Of a stretch of 64,000 nt of DNA, positions 7,175-16,535 are shown one piece after another. The notes beneath the pieces are model-generated. The model was not told the origin of the DNA and did no database searches. It saw only the letters and a list, made by a program, of their open reading frames with translations. A program made the translations under genes and the position numbers. This stretch comes from Streptomyces sp. AC512_CC834. Its GTDB lineage: Bacteria; Actinomycetota; Actinomycetes; Streptomycetales; Streptomycetaceae. The stretch spans positions 186,001 through 250,000 of the forward strand of contig NZ_JAGMUO010000065.1 of the NCBI RefSeq assembly GCF_019049325.1, in the 5' to 3' direction. Each line of letters begins with the position of its first letter. Position 1 is the first letter of the stretch.

Positions 7175-8464
7175 GTGCGCTCATCGCTGACCCGGCGCGA
7201 CCTGCTCGCCGCCGGTTCCGGTCTGGCCGCGGCCGCTGCCCTGCCCGCTCTGTCCGGCTGCTCGTCGCTGGCGTCGGCGGACTCCGACCCGGACACCCTC
7301 GTCGTCCACACCCAGCTCGGCACCACCGCGCCGGGCTCTGCCACCTACCTGGCCGCCGTGGACCGCTTCCGGGAGGAGAACCCGGGGGTGAAGGTCAAGA
7401 ACCTCATCAACGGCGACGACCTCGCCCAGGTCTACGAGACCTCCCGGCTGGCCCGCAAGGAGGCCGACGTCGTGATGGTCAACCTCTACGACAAGACGCT
7501 GGCCTGGACGGACGTGGGCGCGACCGTCGACGTCAAGCCCTACCTCGACGACTGGGGGCTGCGCGAACGCGTCCTGCCCGAGGCCCTGGCCGACTGGACC
7601 GACGACGAGGGCAGGGTCCGGGCCTTTCCCTACTTCGCCACGAACTGGCCGGTCGCCTACAACCGCGCCCTGCTCGACCGCGCCGGGGTCGGCGAGATCC
7701 CCACCACGGGGGACGCGCTGATCTCCGCGGCCCGCAAGCTCCGCGCCAGGGGAATCGCCCCCGTGACCGTGGGCGGCAACGACTGGACCGGCCAGAAGCT
7801 GCTGGCGCAGATCATCCAGACGTTCCTCACCGAGGAGGAGGCCCGGCACGTCTACTCCACGGGTGACTTCGGCGGGCGCGGCGCGCGCCGGGGCATCGAG
7901 TACTTCACGCACCTGCGCGACGCCGGTGTGTTCGCGGACAAGGCCCAGGGCCTCACGTCCGACTCGATGACCACGCAGTTCAACACCGAGGAGGCGGCCG
8001 CCCAGTCGGCGATGTCCTCCGCCCTGGCCAAGGTGCCCGACAACGTGGCCCGGCACACCGAGGTGGGCGGCTGGCCCCTGGCCGACGGAGCGGCGCACGA
8101 CGGCCCGACCGTCATCCGCGCCTACACCCTCATCGGGTTCTGGATCAGCCCCAACGGCGTCCGCAAGATCGAGCACGTGGAGAAGTTCCTGCGCTTCATG
8201 TACAGCCCGGACACGGTGGCGCGGTTCGTGACGGAGAGCGGCCGGGACATGGCCCTGCGCACGGACGCCGTGAGCACCGACTTCCCGCTGGTGGGGGCGG
8301 CTCAGCGGCTCGGCTCCGAGGTGAGCCAGGTGCTCCTGCCCGACGTGTACGTGCCGCCCGCCGCCGCGCAACCGCTGATCACCGCGACCAGCACGTCGTT
8401 CACCCGGGGCACGAGCCCGGCCCGCGTGCGCGCCGCCCTCGAGTCCGCGTACCGGTCCGTATGA
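7175..8464 (+). CDS. ABC sugar-binding lipoprotein (family 1 extracellular solute-binding)
   Basis: A 429-residue binding protein starting at GTG 7175, nine bases after GGAG. The N-terminus MRSSLTRRDLLAAGSGLAAA has a twin-arginine pair at residues 7-8, and the lipobox LSGC places the lipidated Cys at residue 29. The mature domain is typical of CUT1 oligosaccharide-binding proteins, with VHTQLGTTAPGS and EADVVMVNLYDKTLAWTD in the N-lobe and a late Ser/Thr-rich tail. It captures a glycoside outside the membrane for the two permeases that follow. First gene of a tight operon that also carries a LacI regulator and two glycosidases, so the ligand is probably a beta-linked oligosaccharide. Confidence 0.9.
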   Translation: MRSSLTRRDLLAAGSGLAAAAALPALSGCSSLASADSDPDTLVVHTQLGTTAPGSATYLAAVDRFREENPGVKVKNLINGDDLAQVYETSRLARKEADVVMVNLYDKTLAWTDVGATVDVKPYLDDWGLRERVLPEALADWTDDEGRVRAFPYFATNWPVAYNRALLDRAGVGEIPTTGDALISAARKLRARGIAPVTVGGNDWTGQKLLAQIIQTFLTEEEARHVYSTGDFGGRGARRGIEYFTHLRDAGVFADKAQGLTSDSMTTQFNTEEAAAQSAMSSALAKVPDNVARHTEVGGWPLADGAAHDGPTVIRAYTLIGFWISPNGVRKIEHVEKFLRFMYSPDTVARFVTESGRDMALRTDAVSTDFPLVGAAQRLGSEVSQVLLPDVYVPPAAAQPLITATSTSFTRGTSPARVRAALESAYRSV

Positions 8465-8537
8465 GCCGCCCGGTTCTCCTCTCCTTGGCCGCCCGGTCCC
8501 TCCTCGTCCCCCTCACCCGTTCTCCGGGAGTCACCGC

Positions 8538-9479
8538 ATGACGACGCTCACGACGACGCCGGACGGCAGAGCGGCCCGTCGGTCCGCCCCGCCCGCCTCC
8601 CCCGCTCCGGCCGCGCGCCGCCCCCGGCAGGGCGGCACCGTCCTCGCGGTGCCCGCCCTGGTGTGGTACCTGGTCTTCATGATCGGGCCGCTGCTCGCCA
8701 TCTTCGTGATCGCGGCCCTGCGCTGGCCGGGCATGCTCCAGCCGGTGTCCTTCGCCGGTCTCGACAACGCCCGTGCGGTGCTGGACGACCCGATGTTCTG
8801 GGACGCGGTGCGCAACACCGCCGTGCAACTGACCGTTGCCGTGCCCGTGATGATCGTCTGCGCGTACATGCTGGGGTACTACGTGGCCCAGCGGCCGCCC
8901 GGGCACCGCGTCATCCGGTATCTGCTCTTCATCCCGGGCCTGATCTCGACGCCCGCGAAGGCGATGGTCTTCTACGCGGCCCTGTCGCCGGACGGCCTGG
9001 TCAACGGGGGTCTTGAGGGCATCGGCCTGGGCTCCCTGACCGATGCCTGGCTGGCCTCGCCGTCGACGGCTCTGGCGTGTCTGATCGCCCTGGACATCTG
9101 GGCCGGCATCGGCTTCACCGCCGTACTGTTCGCCGCCCGGCTGGGCAGCGTGCCGGACGAGCTGGGTGAGGCCGCCCAGTTGGACGGGGCGGGGCACTGG
9201 CGGACGATGTGGTCGGTCCACTTCCCCGTCATCCGTGACTACGTCGGCGTGGTGACGATGCTCCAGTTCCTGTGGACGCTGTTCGGCTCCGCCCAGCACG
9301 TACTGCTGCTCACGCAGGGTGGTCCCGGCACCTCGTCCACCACACTCTCGTTCCTGGTGTACCAGAAGGCGTTCATCGCCGCCGACCTCGGTTACAGCCA
9401 GACCGTCGGCGTTCTCCTCTTCCTCGCCGGGCTCGTCGGGCTGCTGACGATCCGCCGCGTCTTCCGCCAGAACTACTGA
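8538..9479 (+). CDS. ABC sugar permease, MalF/UgpA type
   Basis: A 313-residue permease starting at ATG 8538 after a GGGAG ribosome-binding site. The first 35 residues are a cytoplasmic Pro/Arg/Thr-rich extension, followed by six predicted helices. The cytoplasmic EAA loop that docks on the ATPase is present near residues 210-240: GEAAQLDGAGHWRTMWSVHF. It pairs with the next permease to form the CUT1 channel. No ATPase is encoded here; Streptomyces commonly energise several CUT1 systems with the shared ATPase MsiK encoded elsewhere. Confidence 0.9.
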   Translation: MTTLTTTPDGRAARRSAPPASPAPAARRPRQGGTVLAVPALVWYLVFMIGPLLAIFVIAALRWPGMLQPVSFAGLDNARAVLDDPMFWDAVRNTAVQLTVAVPVMIVCAYMLGYYVAQRPPGHRVIRYLLFIPGLISTPAKAMVFYAALSPDGLVNGGLEGIGLGSLTDAWLASPSTALACLIALDIWAGIGFTAVLFAARLGSVPDELGEAAQLDGAGHWRTMWSVHFPVIRDYVGVVTMLQFLWTLFGSAQHVLLLTQGGPGTSSTTLSFLVYQKAFIAADLGYSQTVGVLLFLAGLVGLLTIRRVFRQNY

Positions 9480-9493
9480 TCGGAGCAGCACTC

Positions 9494-10321
9494 ATGAAGC
9501 TCGGCAAGCGCTGGCTCCCGGCCCACATCCTGGTGTGGACGTACGCGGTGCTGCTCGTCGTCCCGCTCTACTACTTCCTCGCCTCGGCGTTCAAGTCCAA
9601 CGACGAGATCTTCGCCCACCCCTTCGCCCCGCCGTCCTCCCTGGGGCTCGGCAACTTCCGCACCGCGTTCGAGAGCGCCGACCTCGGGCTCGCGATCGTC
9701 AACTCGGCGCTGGTGACGGTGTTCTCGCTGGCGCTCACCCTGCTGCTGGCGATTCCGGCCGCGTTCGCCCTGGCGCGTTCGACCGGGCGGCTGGCGGGAG
9801 TGGTGGAGAAGGTCTTCTCGCTGGGTTTCCTGATCCCGACGTTCGCGGCGCTCTTCCCCACCTTCCTCCTGGCGGCGGCCACCGGGCTGTTCCACACCCG
9901 CGTTTTCATGGTGCTGTTCCTGCCCGCGACGGCGCTGCCGCTGTCGGTGGTGATCCTCGTGCAGTTCATGCGGACCATCCCGCCGGAGATGGAGGAGGCG
10001 GCGCGGCTGGACGGGGCGTCCACCTTCGCGGTGCTGCGGCACGTCTACACGCCGATGTGCCTGCCGGGCATCGCCACCGTGCTGCTGCTGAACTTCCTGA
10101 CCTTCTGGAACGAGTACCTGTACTCGCTGGTCATCATCGGTCCGGACCCGGCGCAGCGCACGGTCCAGGTGGCGCTGCCCACCCTGAAGTCGATCACCGG
10201 CACGGACTACGGCGTGCTCACGGCGGGCACGGTGCTGACCCTGGTACCGGTGTGGCTCGTCTACACGCTGCTCCAGAGGCGCATGCAGCAGGCCCTGGTC
10301 AGCGGGGCGGTGAAGATGTGA
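9494..10321 (+). CDS. ABC sugar permease, MalG/UgpE type
   Basis: A 275-residue six-helix permease starting at ATG 9494, 14 bp after the previous gene. The EAA loop EEAARLDGASTFAVLRHVYT lies near residues 170-190, and the C-terminal helix ends in LLQRRMQQALVSGAVKM, the normal end of MalG-like proteins. It heterodimerises with the preceding permease to transport the glycoside. Its stop codon overlaps the GTG start of the LacI gene by 4 bp, so permease and regulator are translationally coupled. Confidence 0.9.
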   Translation: MKLGKRWLPAHILVWTYAVLLVVPLYYFLASAFKSNDEIFAHPFAPPSSLGLGNFRTAFESADLGLAIVNSALVTVFSLALTLLLAIPAAFALARSTGRLAGVVEKVFSLGFLIPTFAALFPTFLLAAATGLFHTRVFMVLFLPATALPLSVVILVQFMRTIPPEMEEAARLDGASTFAVLRHVYTPMCLPGIATVLLLNFLTFWNEYLYSLVIIGPDPAQRTVQVALPTLKSITGTDYGVLTAGTVLTLVPVWLVYTLLQRRMQQALVSGAVKM

Positions 10322-11370
10322 GCGTCTCCACCGAACGGGCCGGACGCCGGCCCACCATCAAGGCGGTCGCGGCGGCGGCCGGCGTGTCGACGGCCGCGGT
10401 GTCCCAGGCCTTCAACAACAAGGGCCGGCTGTCCGAGGCGACCCGCCGCCGGATCCTGGACGCCGCGCTGGAGCTGGGCTGGTCGCCGAGCGCCTCCGCC
10501 GCGGCGCTGCGCAACGCCCGTACCCGCAGTCTGGCCCTGGTGGTGCGGCGCCCCACGGACGTGCTCGGCTCCGACCCCCACTTCAGCGAGCTGATCACCG
10601 GCATAGAGGGCGAGTTGGCGCCGCGCGGCTACGGTCTGCTGCTGCACCTGGTGAGCGGCCACCGCGAGGAGAACGCGCTGTACGAGCGGCTCGCGGCCGA
10701 GGGCCGGGTGGACGGCGCCGTGCTCACCGACGCCCGCGACGACGACGCCCGGCCCGCGCTGCTCGCCCGACTCGGACTGCCCGCGGTGCTGCTCGGGTCG
10801 CCGGACGACACGGCCGTCGTCCCGCGCGTCGGACTGCGGGAGCAGGGGGCGGGGATCGCCGAGGCCGTCGCGCATCTGCTGGGCCTCGGACACCGGCGTG
10901 TCGCGTATGTCAGCGGGCCGCCCGAGCTCCAGCACACGCGCGTGCGCAGGACGGCCTTCGAGGGGGCACTGCGCGAGGCGGGCCTGCGCCCCTTCGCGGT
11001 CCTGCCCACCGATTTCAGCGAGCGGCGCGCGGTCGGTGCCACCGAGGCACTGCTCGACGCCGCCGACCGGCCCACCGCGATCGTGTACGCCAACGACTCG
11101 ATGGCGGTCTGCGGCATCGGCGCCGCGCAGCGCGCCGGCCTGGCCGTCCCCCGTGACCTGTCCGTCGTCGGCTACGACAACCTGCCGCTCGGAAGCTGGC
11201 TCCATCCCCGGCTGACCACGGTCGACCAGCAGGTGCAGCGGGTCGGCGCGGCCGCCGCGCTCATGCTGCTGACCCTGTGCGGCGAAGAGGTCGAGGAGGT
11301 CGAGGAGAGGACCCTCGCCGAACGGCCCCGACTGGTCGTACGCGAGTCCACGGGGCCCGCCCCCGGCTGA
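10318..11370 (+). CDS. LacI-family transcriptional repressor
   Basis: A 350-residue regulator starting at GTG 10318, inside the end of the upstream permease gene. Residues about 13-60 form the LacI headpiece: TIKAVAAAAGVSTAAVSQAF is the helix-turn-helix and ASAAALRNARTRSLALVV contains the hinge. The rest is a sugar-binding core (SVVGYDNLPLGSWLHPRLTT near residue 280-300). The ligand is probably the transported or hydrolysed sugar. Its place in the middle of the operon predicts autoregulation through the inverted repeats at 7137-7161. Confidence 0.92.
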   Translation: MSVSTERAGRRPTIKAVAAAAGVSTAAVSQAFNNKGRLSEATRRRILDAALELGWSPSASAAALRNARTRSLALVVRRPTDVLGSDPHFSELITGIEGELAPRGYGLLLHLVSGHREENALYERLAAEGRVDGAVLTDARDDDARPALLARLGLPAVLLGSPDDTAVVPRVGLREQGAGIAEAVAHLLGLGHRRVAYVSGPPELQHTRVRRTAFEGALREAGLRPFAVLPTDFSERRAVGATEALLDAADRPTAIVYANDSMAVCGIGAAQRAGLAVPRDLSVVGYDNLPLGSWLHPRLTTVDQQVQRVGAAAALMLLTLCGEEVEEVEERTLAERPRLVVRESTGPAPG

Positions 11371-11433
11371 CCACCGGCCGCGGCACGCCGCCGCGGCCAC
11401 GCACCATCCGCACCCCACCACCCGAGAAGGACC

Positions 11434-13368
11434 ATGCGACGCCACAGCGCCCAGCTCACCCACCACCCCGCCGTCCTGCCCTGGCTCGGCGCCAACTTCT
11501 GGTCCCGCACCGGCGGTCCGCTGATGTGGCGGAACTACGACCCCGAGACCGTCCGCGACGAACTGCGCGTACTCGGCGACCACGGCCTGAACATGACCCG
11601 GTCCTTCTTCTACTGGCCCGACTTCCACCCGGAGCCCGACCGCGTCGACGACGAACTGTGCGCGCGGTTCGAGGACTTCCTCGACGCCCACGCGGAGGCG
11701 GGCATGGGCACGGTGCCCACGTTCATCGTCGGCCACATGTCCGGCGAGAACTGGGACCCGGCCTGGCGCGGCAACCGTGACCTGTACGAGGACGTGTGGA
11801 TGGTCGGCCGCCAGGCGTGGTTCGTCTCCCGCATGGCGCGCCGCTTCAAGGACCACCCGGCGGTCACGGGCTGGCTGATCACCAACGAGATGCCCGGCTA
11901 CGGGCGGATCCACCAGGTCGACCCGCCGTCCTCCGACGTGGTGACCGCGTGGGCGCAGGCCATGTGCAACGCGGTGCGGGCGACGGGCGCGACGCAGCCG
12001 GTGTCACTGGGCGACGGGGCGTGGGGCATCGAGGTCACCGGCCGCGACAACGGCTTCTCGCTGCGGGAGACGGCCGAGTACGTCGACTTCGTGGGCCCGC
12101 ACGTGTACCGCTCGGACACCGACCGGCCGCGGCAGCACTATCGCGCGGCCTTCGAGTGCGAGCTGGCCGCGGTGACCGGACAGCCGGTCGTACTGGAGGA
12201 GTTCGGCCTGTCCACCGACACCGTCTCGGCCGCCAACGCGGGTGTCTACTACCGGCAGACCCTGCACAACTCCCTGTTGGGCGGGGCGACGGGCTGGATG
12301 GCCTGGAACAACACCGACTACGACGACCTGTGGGGCCAGTCTCCCTACGACCACCACCCCTTCGAGATGCACTTCGGCATCACCGACTCCACCGGTGCGC
12401 CCAAGGAGCCGCTGCGGGAACTGGCCGCCTTCGCCGAGGTGTTGAAGGCGGTGGACTTCCCGCGCTGTGCCCGGACGGACGCCGACGCGGCGCTGGTCGT
12501 CCCCGCCTTCCTCGAACGGGGCTATCCCTACAGCCGCGTCGCCGACCGGCCGCTCATCTTCACGTCCCTGCACCAGGGTTACGTCACGGCGCGCGCCGCC
12601 GACCTGCCCGTGGCCCTCACCCGCGAAGCCGACGGGCTGCCCGGTGAGGCGTCGCTCTACCTGCTGCCGGCCACCCGGCAGCTCACCACCCGCACCCGCA
12701 GGGAACTGGCCCGCCGGGCCGCCGAGGGCGCCACCGTGTACCTGTCGTTCTGCTCCGGCGAACACCCGGCCACCCGCGGCCCCTGGTTCGACGACCTCGA
12801 CGGGTTGTTCGGCGTCGAGCTGCAGTTGTCCTACGGCGTCGCGGAGCCGATCGAGGACGACGTGCTGGAGATGACGTTCACCGAGGACTTCGGCGACCTG
12901 CGCGCCGGCGAGGTGCTGCGCGTCCCGGTCGCAGGCAACGAGGACAGCCGTGCCTACCTGCCCGTCGTGCCGCGTGCGGGCCGGGTCGTGGCCGTGGACG
13001 GCCACGGCAGGCCGGCCCTGATCGTGCACGAGACCGGGGTGGGGCGCACGGTGCTGGCCACCTATCCGCTGGAGCACATGGCGGCCCGCACCGCACGCGT
13101 CAACCCGGACGCCACGCAGCGACTGTACGCGGCGCTGGCGCAGGTGGCGGGCGTACGGCGGCCCGTCACGGTGGCCGATCCGCACGTCTCGGCGGACGTC
13201 CTCGCGCACGCCGACGGCCGCCGCTTCGTGTGGCTGGTCAGTCAGAGTCCCGAGCCGCTCGTGGTCTCTCCGGTCGCCGAGGGGAAGCTGCACGACCTGG
13301 CCGGCGGCGAGCCGGTCGAGGACGTGCCGCTCGACGCCTACGGCGTCGCCGTGCTGGAGCTGCGATGA
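11434..13368 (+). CDS. clan-A (GH5-like) beta-glycosidase, cytoplasmic
   Basis: A 644-residue enzyme with no signal peptide. The N-terminal 330 residues form a TIM barrel like GH5-type cellulases/mannanases: LGANFWSRTGG at the start, the acid/base Glu152 in LITNEMPGYG and the nucleophile Glu256 in VVLEEFGLS. Residues 340-640 form a second region resembling the GH42-type trimerisation and beta-sandwich domains (YLLPATRQL, GVGRTVLATYPLEHMAA). It should hydrolyse an imported beta-linked oligosaccharide; gluco- versus manno-specificity is not resolved. The stop overlaps the next gene start (ATGA), so it is coupled with the GH3 enzyme. Confidence 0.8.
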   Translation: MRRHSAQLTHHPAVLPWLGANFWSRTGGPLMWRNYDPETVRDELRVLGDHGLNMTRSFFYWPDFHPEPDRVDDELCARFEDFLDAHAEAGMGTVPTFIVGHMSGENWDPAWRGNRDLYEDVWMVGRQAWFVSRMARRFKDHPAVTGWLITNEMPGYGRIHQVDPPSSDVVTAWAQAMCNAVRATGATQPVSLGDGAWGIEVTGRDNGFSLRETAEYVDFVGPHVYRSDTDRPRQHYRAAFECELAAVTGQPVVLEEFGLSTDTVSAANAGVYYRQTLHNSLLGGATGWMAWNNTDYDDLWGQSPYDHHPFEMHFGITDSTGAPKEPLRELAAFAEVLKAVDFPRCARTDADAALVVPAFLERGYPYSRVADRPLIFTSLHQGYVTARAADLPVALTREADGLPGEASLYLLPATRQLTTRTRRELARRAAEGATVYLSFCSGEHPATRGPWFDDLDGLFGVELQLSYGVAEPIEDDVLEMTFTEDFGDLRAGEVLRVPVAGNEDSRAYLPVVPRAGRVVAVDGHGRPALIVHETGVGRTVLATYPLEHMAARTARVNPDATQRLYAALAQVAGVRRPVTVADPHVSADVLAHADGRRFVWLVSQSPEPLVVSPVAEGKLHDLAGGEPVEDVPLDAYGVAVLELR

Positions 13369-15683
13369 CCGTCCCCCGCTACCGCGACCCGGCGGCGCCG
13401 GTACCGGAACGCGTCCGCGACCTGCTGGACCGCATGACGCTCGCGGAGAAGGTCGGGCAGCTCAACCAGCGCATGTACGGCTGGGACGCCTACGAGCGCA
13501 CCGGCGACGGTCATCGCCTCACCGACGCCTTCCGCGCCGAGGTCGCCGCCTTCGACGGCATGGGCGCGCTGTACGGCCTGCAACGCGCCGACGCCTGGTC
13601 CGGCGTCGGCTTCGCGGACGGCCTCGACGCACGGGACGGGGCGCGGACGGCGGCGGCCGTCCAGCGGCACGTCATGGACAGCACCCGGCTCGGCATCCCG
13701 GTCCTGCTGGTGGAGGAGATGCCGCACGGCCACCAGGCGCTGGACGGCACGGTGCTCCCCGTCAACCTCGCGGTCGGCGCCACCTGGGATCCGGGGCTGT
13801 ACGCCGACGCGGTGGCCGGGGCCGCCGCCGAACTGCGGGCGCGCGGCGCGCACATCGCGCTGGTGTCCGCCCTCGACCTGGTGCGTGATCCGCGCTGGGG
13901 GCGCAGCGAGGAGTGCTTCGCCGAGGACCCCTACCTGGCCGCACGGATGACGGAGGCGCTGGTCGAGGGGGCGCGGCGGGCGGGGGTGGCCGTGGTGCTC
14001 AAGCACTTCGCCGGGCAGGGCGCCACGATCGGCGGCCGCAACAGCGCGGCGACGGAACTGGGGCCGCGTGAGCTGCACGAGGTGCATCTCACGGCGGCCC
14101 GGGCCGGGGTGGCGGCGGGCGCGGCCGGGGTGATGGCCGCCTACAACGAGTTCGACGGCCTGCCCTGCGTCGCGAACCGGTATCTGCTGACCGGCCTGCT
14201 GCGCGAGGAGTGGGGGTTCGAGGGCATCGTCATGGCGGACGGCACCGCGGTGGACCGGCTGGTGCGGCTGACCGGAGACCCGGTCTCGGCCGGGGCCCTC
14301 GCCCTGGAGGCCGGCTGTGATCTGAGCCTGTGGGACGACTGCTACACCCGGCTGGGCGAGGCGGTGGAACGCGGCCTGGTGTCCGAGTCGGCGCTGGACA
14401 CCGCGGTGGCCCGCGTGCTCACGCTGAAGTTCCGCCTCGGACTGTTCGAACAGCCGCAGCCTCCGGGCGAGTCCGAGGCCAAGGCCGAATCCGACTCCGA
14501 GGCCGAGGCCGTGGGTCTGCCGGATCCCGGTGAACTGGGCGAGCGTGTCGCCCGTGCGTCGGTGACCCTGCTCGCCCACCAGGGCGGCGTCCTTCCCCTG
14601 TCCCGCGCGGTGCGGCGGATCGCGGTCCTCGGTCCGGGCGCCGACTCCCTGGCGCAGCAACTCGGCGACTACACGGCGCCGCAGCGGCCCGGCGGCGGCA
14701 TCACCGTGCTTGAGGGGATCCGCGCGGCCCTCGCGCCCGGCACCGAGGTGGTGCACGGCCGGGGGTGCGGCCTGGTGGGTGACGACGTGTCGGACGTCCC
14801 GGCCGCCGTCGCCCTTGCGGCCGGCTCCGACGTGGCGGTCCTGGTGCTCGGCGGTTCCAGCGCGCGCTCCTCGGACACCGCCTTCGACGCGAACGGGGCG
14901 GCCGTCGCCGGGGGCGGAACCCCGTCGGACATGACCTGCGGTGAGGGGGTCGACCTGGCGGACCTGGCGCTGCCCGCGGCCCAGCGGGCTCTGCTGGCCG
15001 CGGTGTCGGCGACCGGAACCCCGGTTGTGGTGGTGCTGGTTCAGGGCCGCCCGCATGCCCTGCCCGAGCTGGTCGCGCCCGTCGCGGCGGTGCTGAGCGC
15101 CTGGTATCCGGGGCCGCGGGGCGGACGTGCCGTGGCCGAGGTGCTGTTCGGCGACGCCGAACCCCGCGGACGCCTGCCGGTCTGCGTACCCCGCTCGGCG
15201 GCCCAACTGCCGGTCTACTACAACGGGAAGGACCACCGCTACCGCGGATACGTCGACCAGAGCGCCCGGCCGCTCTACGCCTTCGGGCACGGTCTGTCGT
15301 ACACGAGCGTCGACTACGGGGCGCCGCGCCTGTCGCGGTCCCGGGTCGGCGCGGACGCACCGCACCTGATCTGCCGGGTGACGGTCCGCAACACCGGCGC
15401 CCGGCGGGCCGAGGAGACGGTCCAGTTGTACGTGAGGCGCCTGTCCGGGGGGACGTCCTGGCCGCGCGTGCGCGAGCTGCGGGGGTTCGTCCGTCTGAGC
15501 ATCGCGCCCGGCGACGAGGCCGACGCGGTCTTCGAGGTGGGGCCCGGCACGCTGGCCTCGGTGGGGCGCGCGCTGCGCCTCGCCGTGGAGCCGGGGACGG
15601 TCGAACTGGAGACGGGCCCGGCGTCCGACCGGACGCGGGGCGCGCGCCTGGAGATCACGGACTCGGAATCGAACGGAACTTAG
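13365..15683 (+). CDS. GH3 beta-glucosidase/beta-xylosidase
   Basis: A 772-residue intracellular glycosidase starting at ATG 13365, overlapping the previous stop. GH3 N-domain landmarks: LVEEMPHGHQ at 116-124, VLKHFAG at 211-217 and the probable nucleophile Asp292 in GIVMADGTA. An acidic Glu/Ala/Ser linker near residues 367-385 precedes the C-domain, which ends with the fibronectin-III-like region (CRVTVRNTGARRAEETVQLY). It probably trims the non-reducing end of the sugars released by the clan-A enzyme. It is the last gene of the operon; an iron box follows directly and belongs to the next gene. Confidence 0.9.
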   Translation: MTVPRYRDPAAPVPERVRDLLDRMTLAEKVGQLNQRMYGWDAYERTGDGHRLTDAFRAEVAAFDGMGALYGLQRADAWSGVGFADGLDARDGARTAAAVQRHVMDSTRLGIPVLLVEEMPHGHQALDGTVLPVNLAVGATWDPGLYADAVAGAAAELRARGAHIALVSALDLVRDPRWGRSEECFAEDPYLAARMTEALVEGARRAGVAVVLKHFAGQGATIGGRNSAATELGPRELHEVHLTAARAGVAAGAAGVMAAYNEFDGLPCVANRYLLTGLLREEWGFEGIVMADGTAVDRLVRLTGDPVSAGALALEAGCDLSLWDDCYTRLGEAVERGLVSESALDTAVARVLTLKFRLGLFEQPQPPGESEAKAESDSEAEAVGLPDPGELGERVARASVTLLAHQGGVLPLSRAVRRIAVLGPGADSLAQQLGDYTAPQRPGGGITVLEGIRAALAPGTEVVHGRGCGLVGDDVSDVPAAVALAAGSDVAVLVLGGSSARSSDTAFDANGAAVAGGGTPSDMTCGEGVDLADLALPAAQRALLAAVSATGTPVVVVLVQGRPHALPELVAPVAAVLSAWYPGPRGGRAVAEVLFGDAEPRGRLPVCVPRSAAQLPVYYNGKDHRYRGYVDQSARPLYAFGHGLSYTSVDYGAPRLSRSRVGADAPHLICRVTVRNTGARRAEETVQLYVRRLSGGTSWPRVRELRGFVRLSIAPGDEADAVFEVGPGTLASVGRALRLAVEPGTVELETGPASDRTRGARLEITDSESNGT

Positions 15684-15698
15684 GCTAGCCTTGCCTGC
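15680..15698 (+). promoter_or_regulatory. iron box (IdeR/DmdR-type) over a leaderless promoter
   Basis: The 19 bp at 15680-15698 match the actinobacterial iron-box consensus TTAGGTTAGGCTAACCTAA at 13 positions and abut the start codon at 15699. TAGCCT at 15686-15691 lies 7 nt before the ATG, as in leaderless -10 elements. Iron-bound repressor would block transcription of the siderophore-interacting gene. Confidence 0.7.
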
Positions 15699-16517
15699 AT
15701 GGCCAAGGTTCGTCGGCTCACGCCGCAGCATCCGGAGATGTTCCGCGCCCGTGTCGTGCGGAGCGAGCGGGTCTCCCCGTCCATGCAGCGCGTCACGGTC
15801 ACCGGACCGCGACTCGGCGGCTTTCCGTGGCTGGGGTACGACCACTGGTTCCGTCTGTTCCTCCAGCTCCCCCATCAACGCGACCTGCGCCTCCCGGAGT
15901 TCACCGGGGCCCAGTGGTGGCAGCCGTACCTCGCGATCCCCGAGGACGAGCGGCCACACTGCGCCAACTACTCCGTGGCCGACTACCGCCGGCGGACGGC
16001 CGAGCTGGACATCGACTTCGTCGTCCACCGCGGCCCCACCGGCGAGATCGAGGGCAGGGCCGCGATCTGGGCCTGCGGCGCCAGACCCGGGGACGCGCTC
16101 GCGCTGCTCGACCAGGGCGTCCTCTTCGACTGCCCGCACGACGCCTCCGAGGTCATCGTCGCGGCCGACGAGACCGGGCTGCCCGCCACGGCGAGCATCC
16201 TGCGCTCGCTCCCCGAGGACACCGTGGGGCGGCTCATCCAGGAGATCCCCACCGACGGCGACCGCCGCGAGTTGGACGCCCCGGCCGGGATGACCGTCTC
16301 CTGGGTCGTACGCCGGGACAGCGCCTCGGTCCCCGGCGTGGCCGCGCTCCGTGAACTGCGCCGGCTCTCCCGCGCCGACGCGACGGGATACGCCTTCGTC
16401 GTCGGCGAGTCGACCCTGGCCACCGAGGGACGCAGGCACCTGCACCGCCTGGGCCTGCCGAAGGAGCGCATCACCTTCTCGGGGTTCTGGAAGCACGAGA
16501 AGGTGGCCGCGGCCTGA
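15699..16517 (+). CDS. siderophore-interacting protein (FAD-dependent ferric reductase)
   Basis: A 272-residue SIP-family protein. It has an N-terminal FAD-binding barrel (MQRVTVTGPRLGGFPW, then PHCANYSVADYRR near residues 86-100, the usual FAD-contact stretch) and a C-terminal NAD(P)H-binding half (VIVAADETGLPATASILR; YAFVVGESTLATEGRRHL). SIPs reduce ferric siderophores in the cytoplasm to release iron. No Shine-Dalgarno is visible because the iron box sits directly on the start codon, consistent with leaderless, iron-repressed expression. It is not in an operon, and the coelichelin-like locus at 61 kb has the same kind of box. Confidence 0.9.
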   Translation: MAKVRRLTPQHPEMFRARVVRSERVSPSMQRVTVTGPRLGGFPWLGYDHWFRLFLQLPHQRDLRLPEFTGAQWWQPYLAIPEDERPHCANYSVADYRRRTAELDIDFVVHRGPTGEIEGRAAIWACGARPGDALALLDQGVLFDCPHDASEVIVAADETGLPATASILRSLPEDTVGRLIQEIPTDGDRRELDAPAGMTVSWVVRRDSASVPGVAALRELRRLSRADATGYAFVVGESTLATEGRRHLHRLGLPKERITFSGFWKHEKVAAA

Positions 16518-16535
16518 CCCCGGGCGGGCCGCACT

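Noticed and set aside
13338..16496. A 1052-codon open frame on the minus strand opposite the GH3 and SIP genes
   Set aside because: It is the antisense shadow of high-GC genes: low-complexity Arg/Gly/Pro/Asp composition, no recognisable domain and fully covered by well-supported genes on the plus strand.
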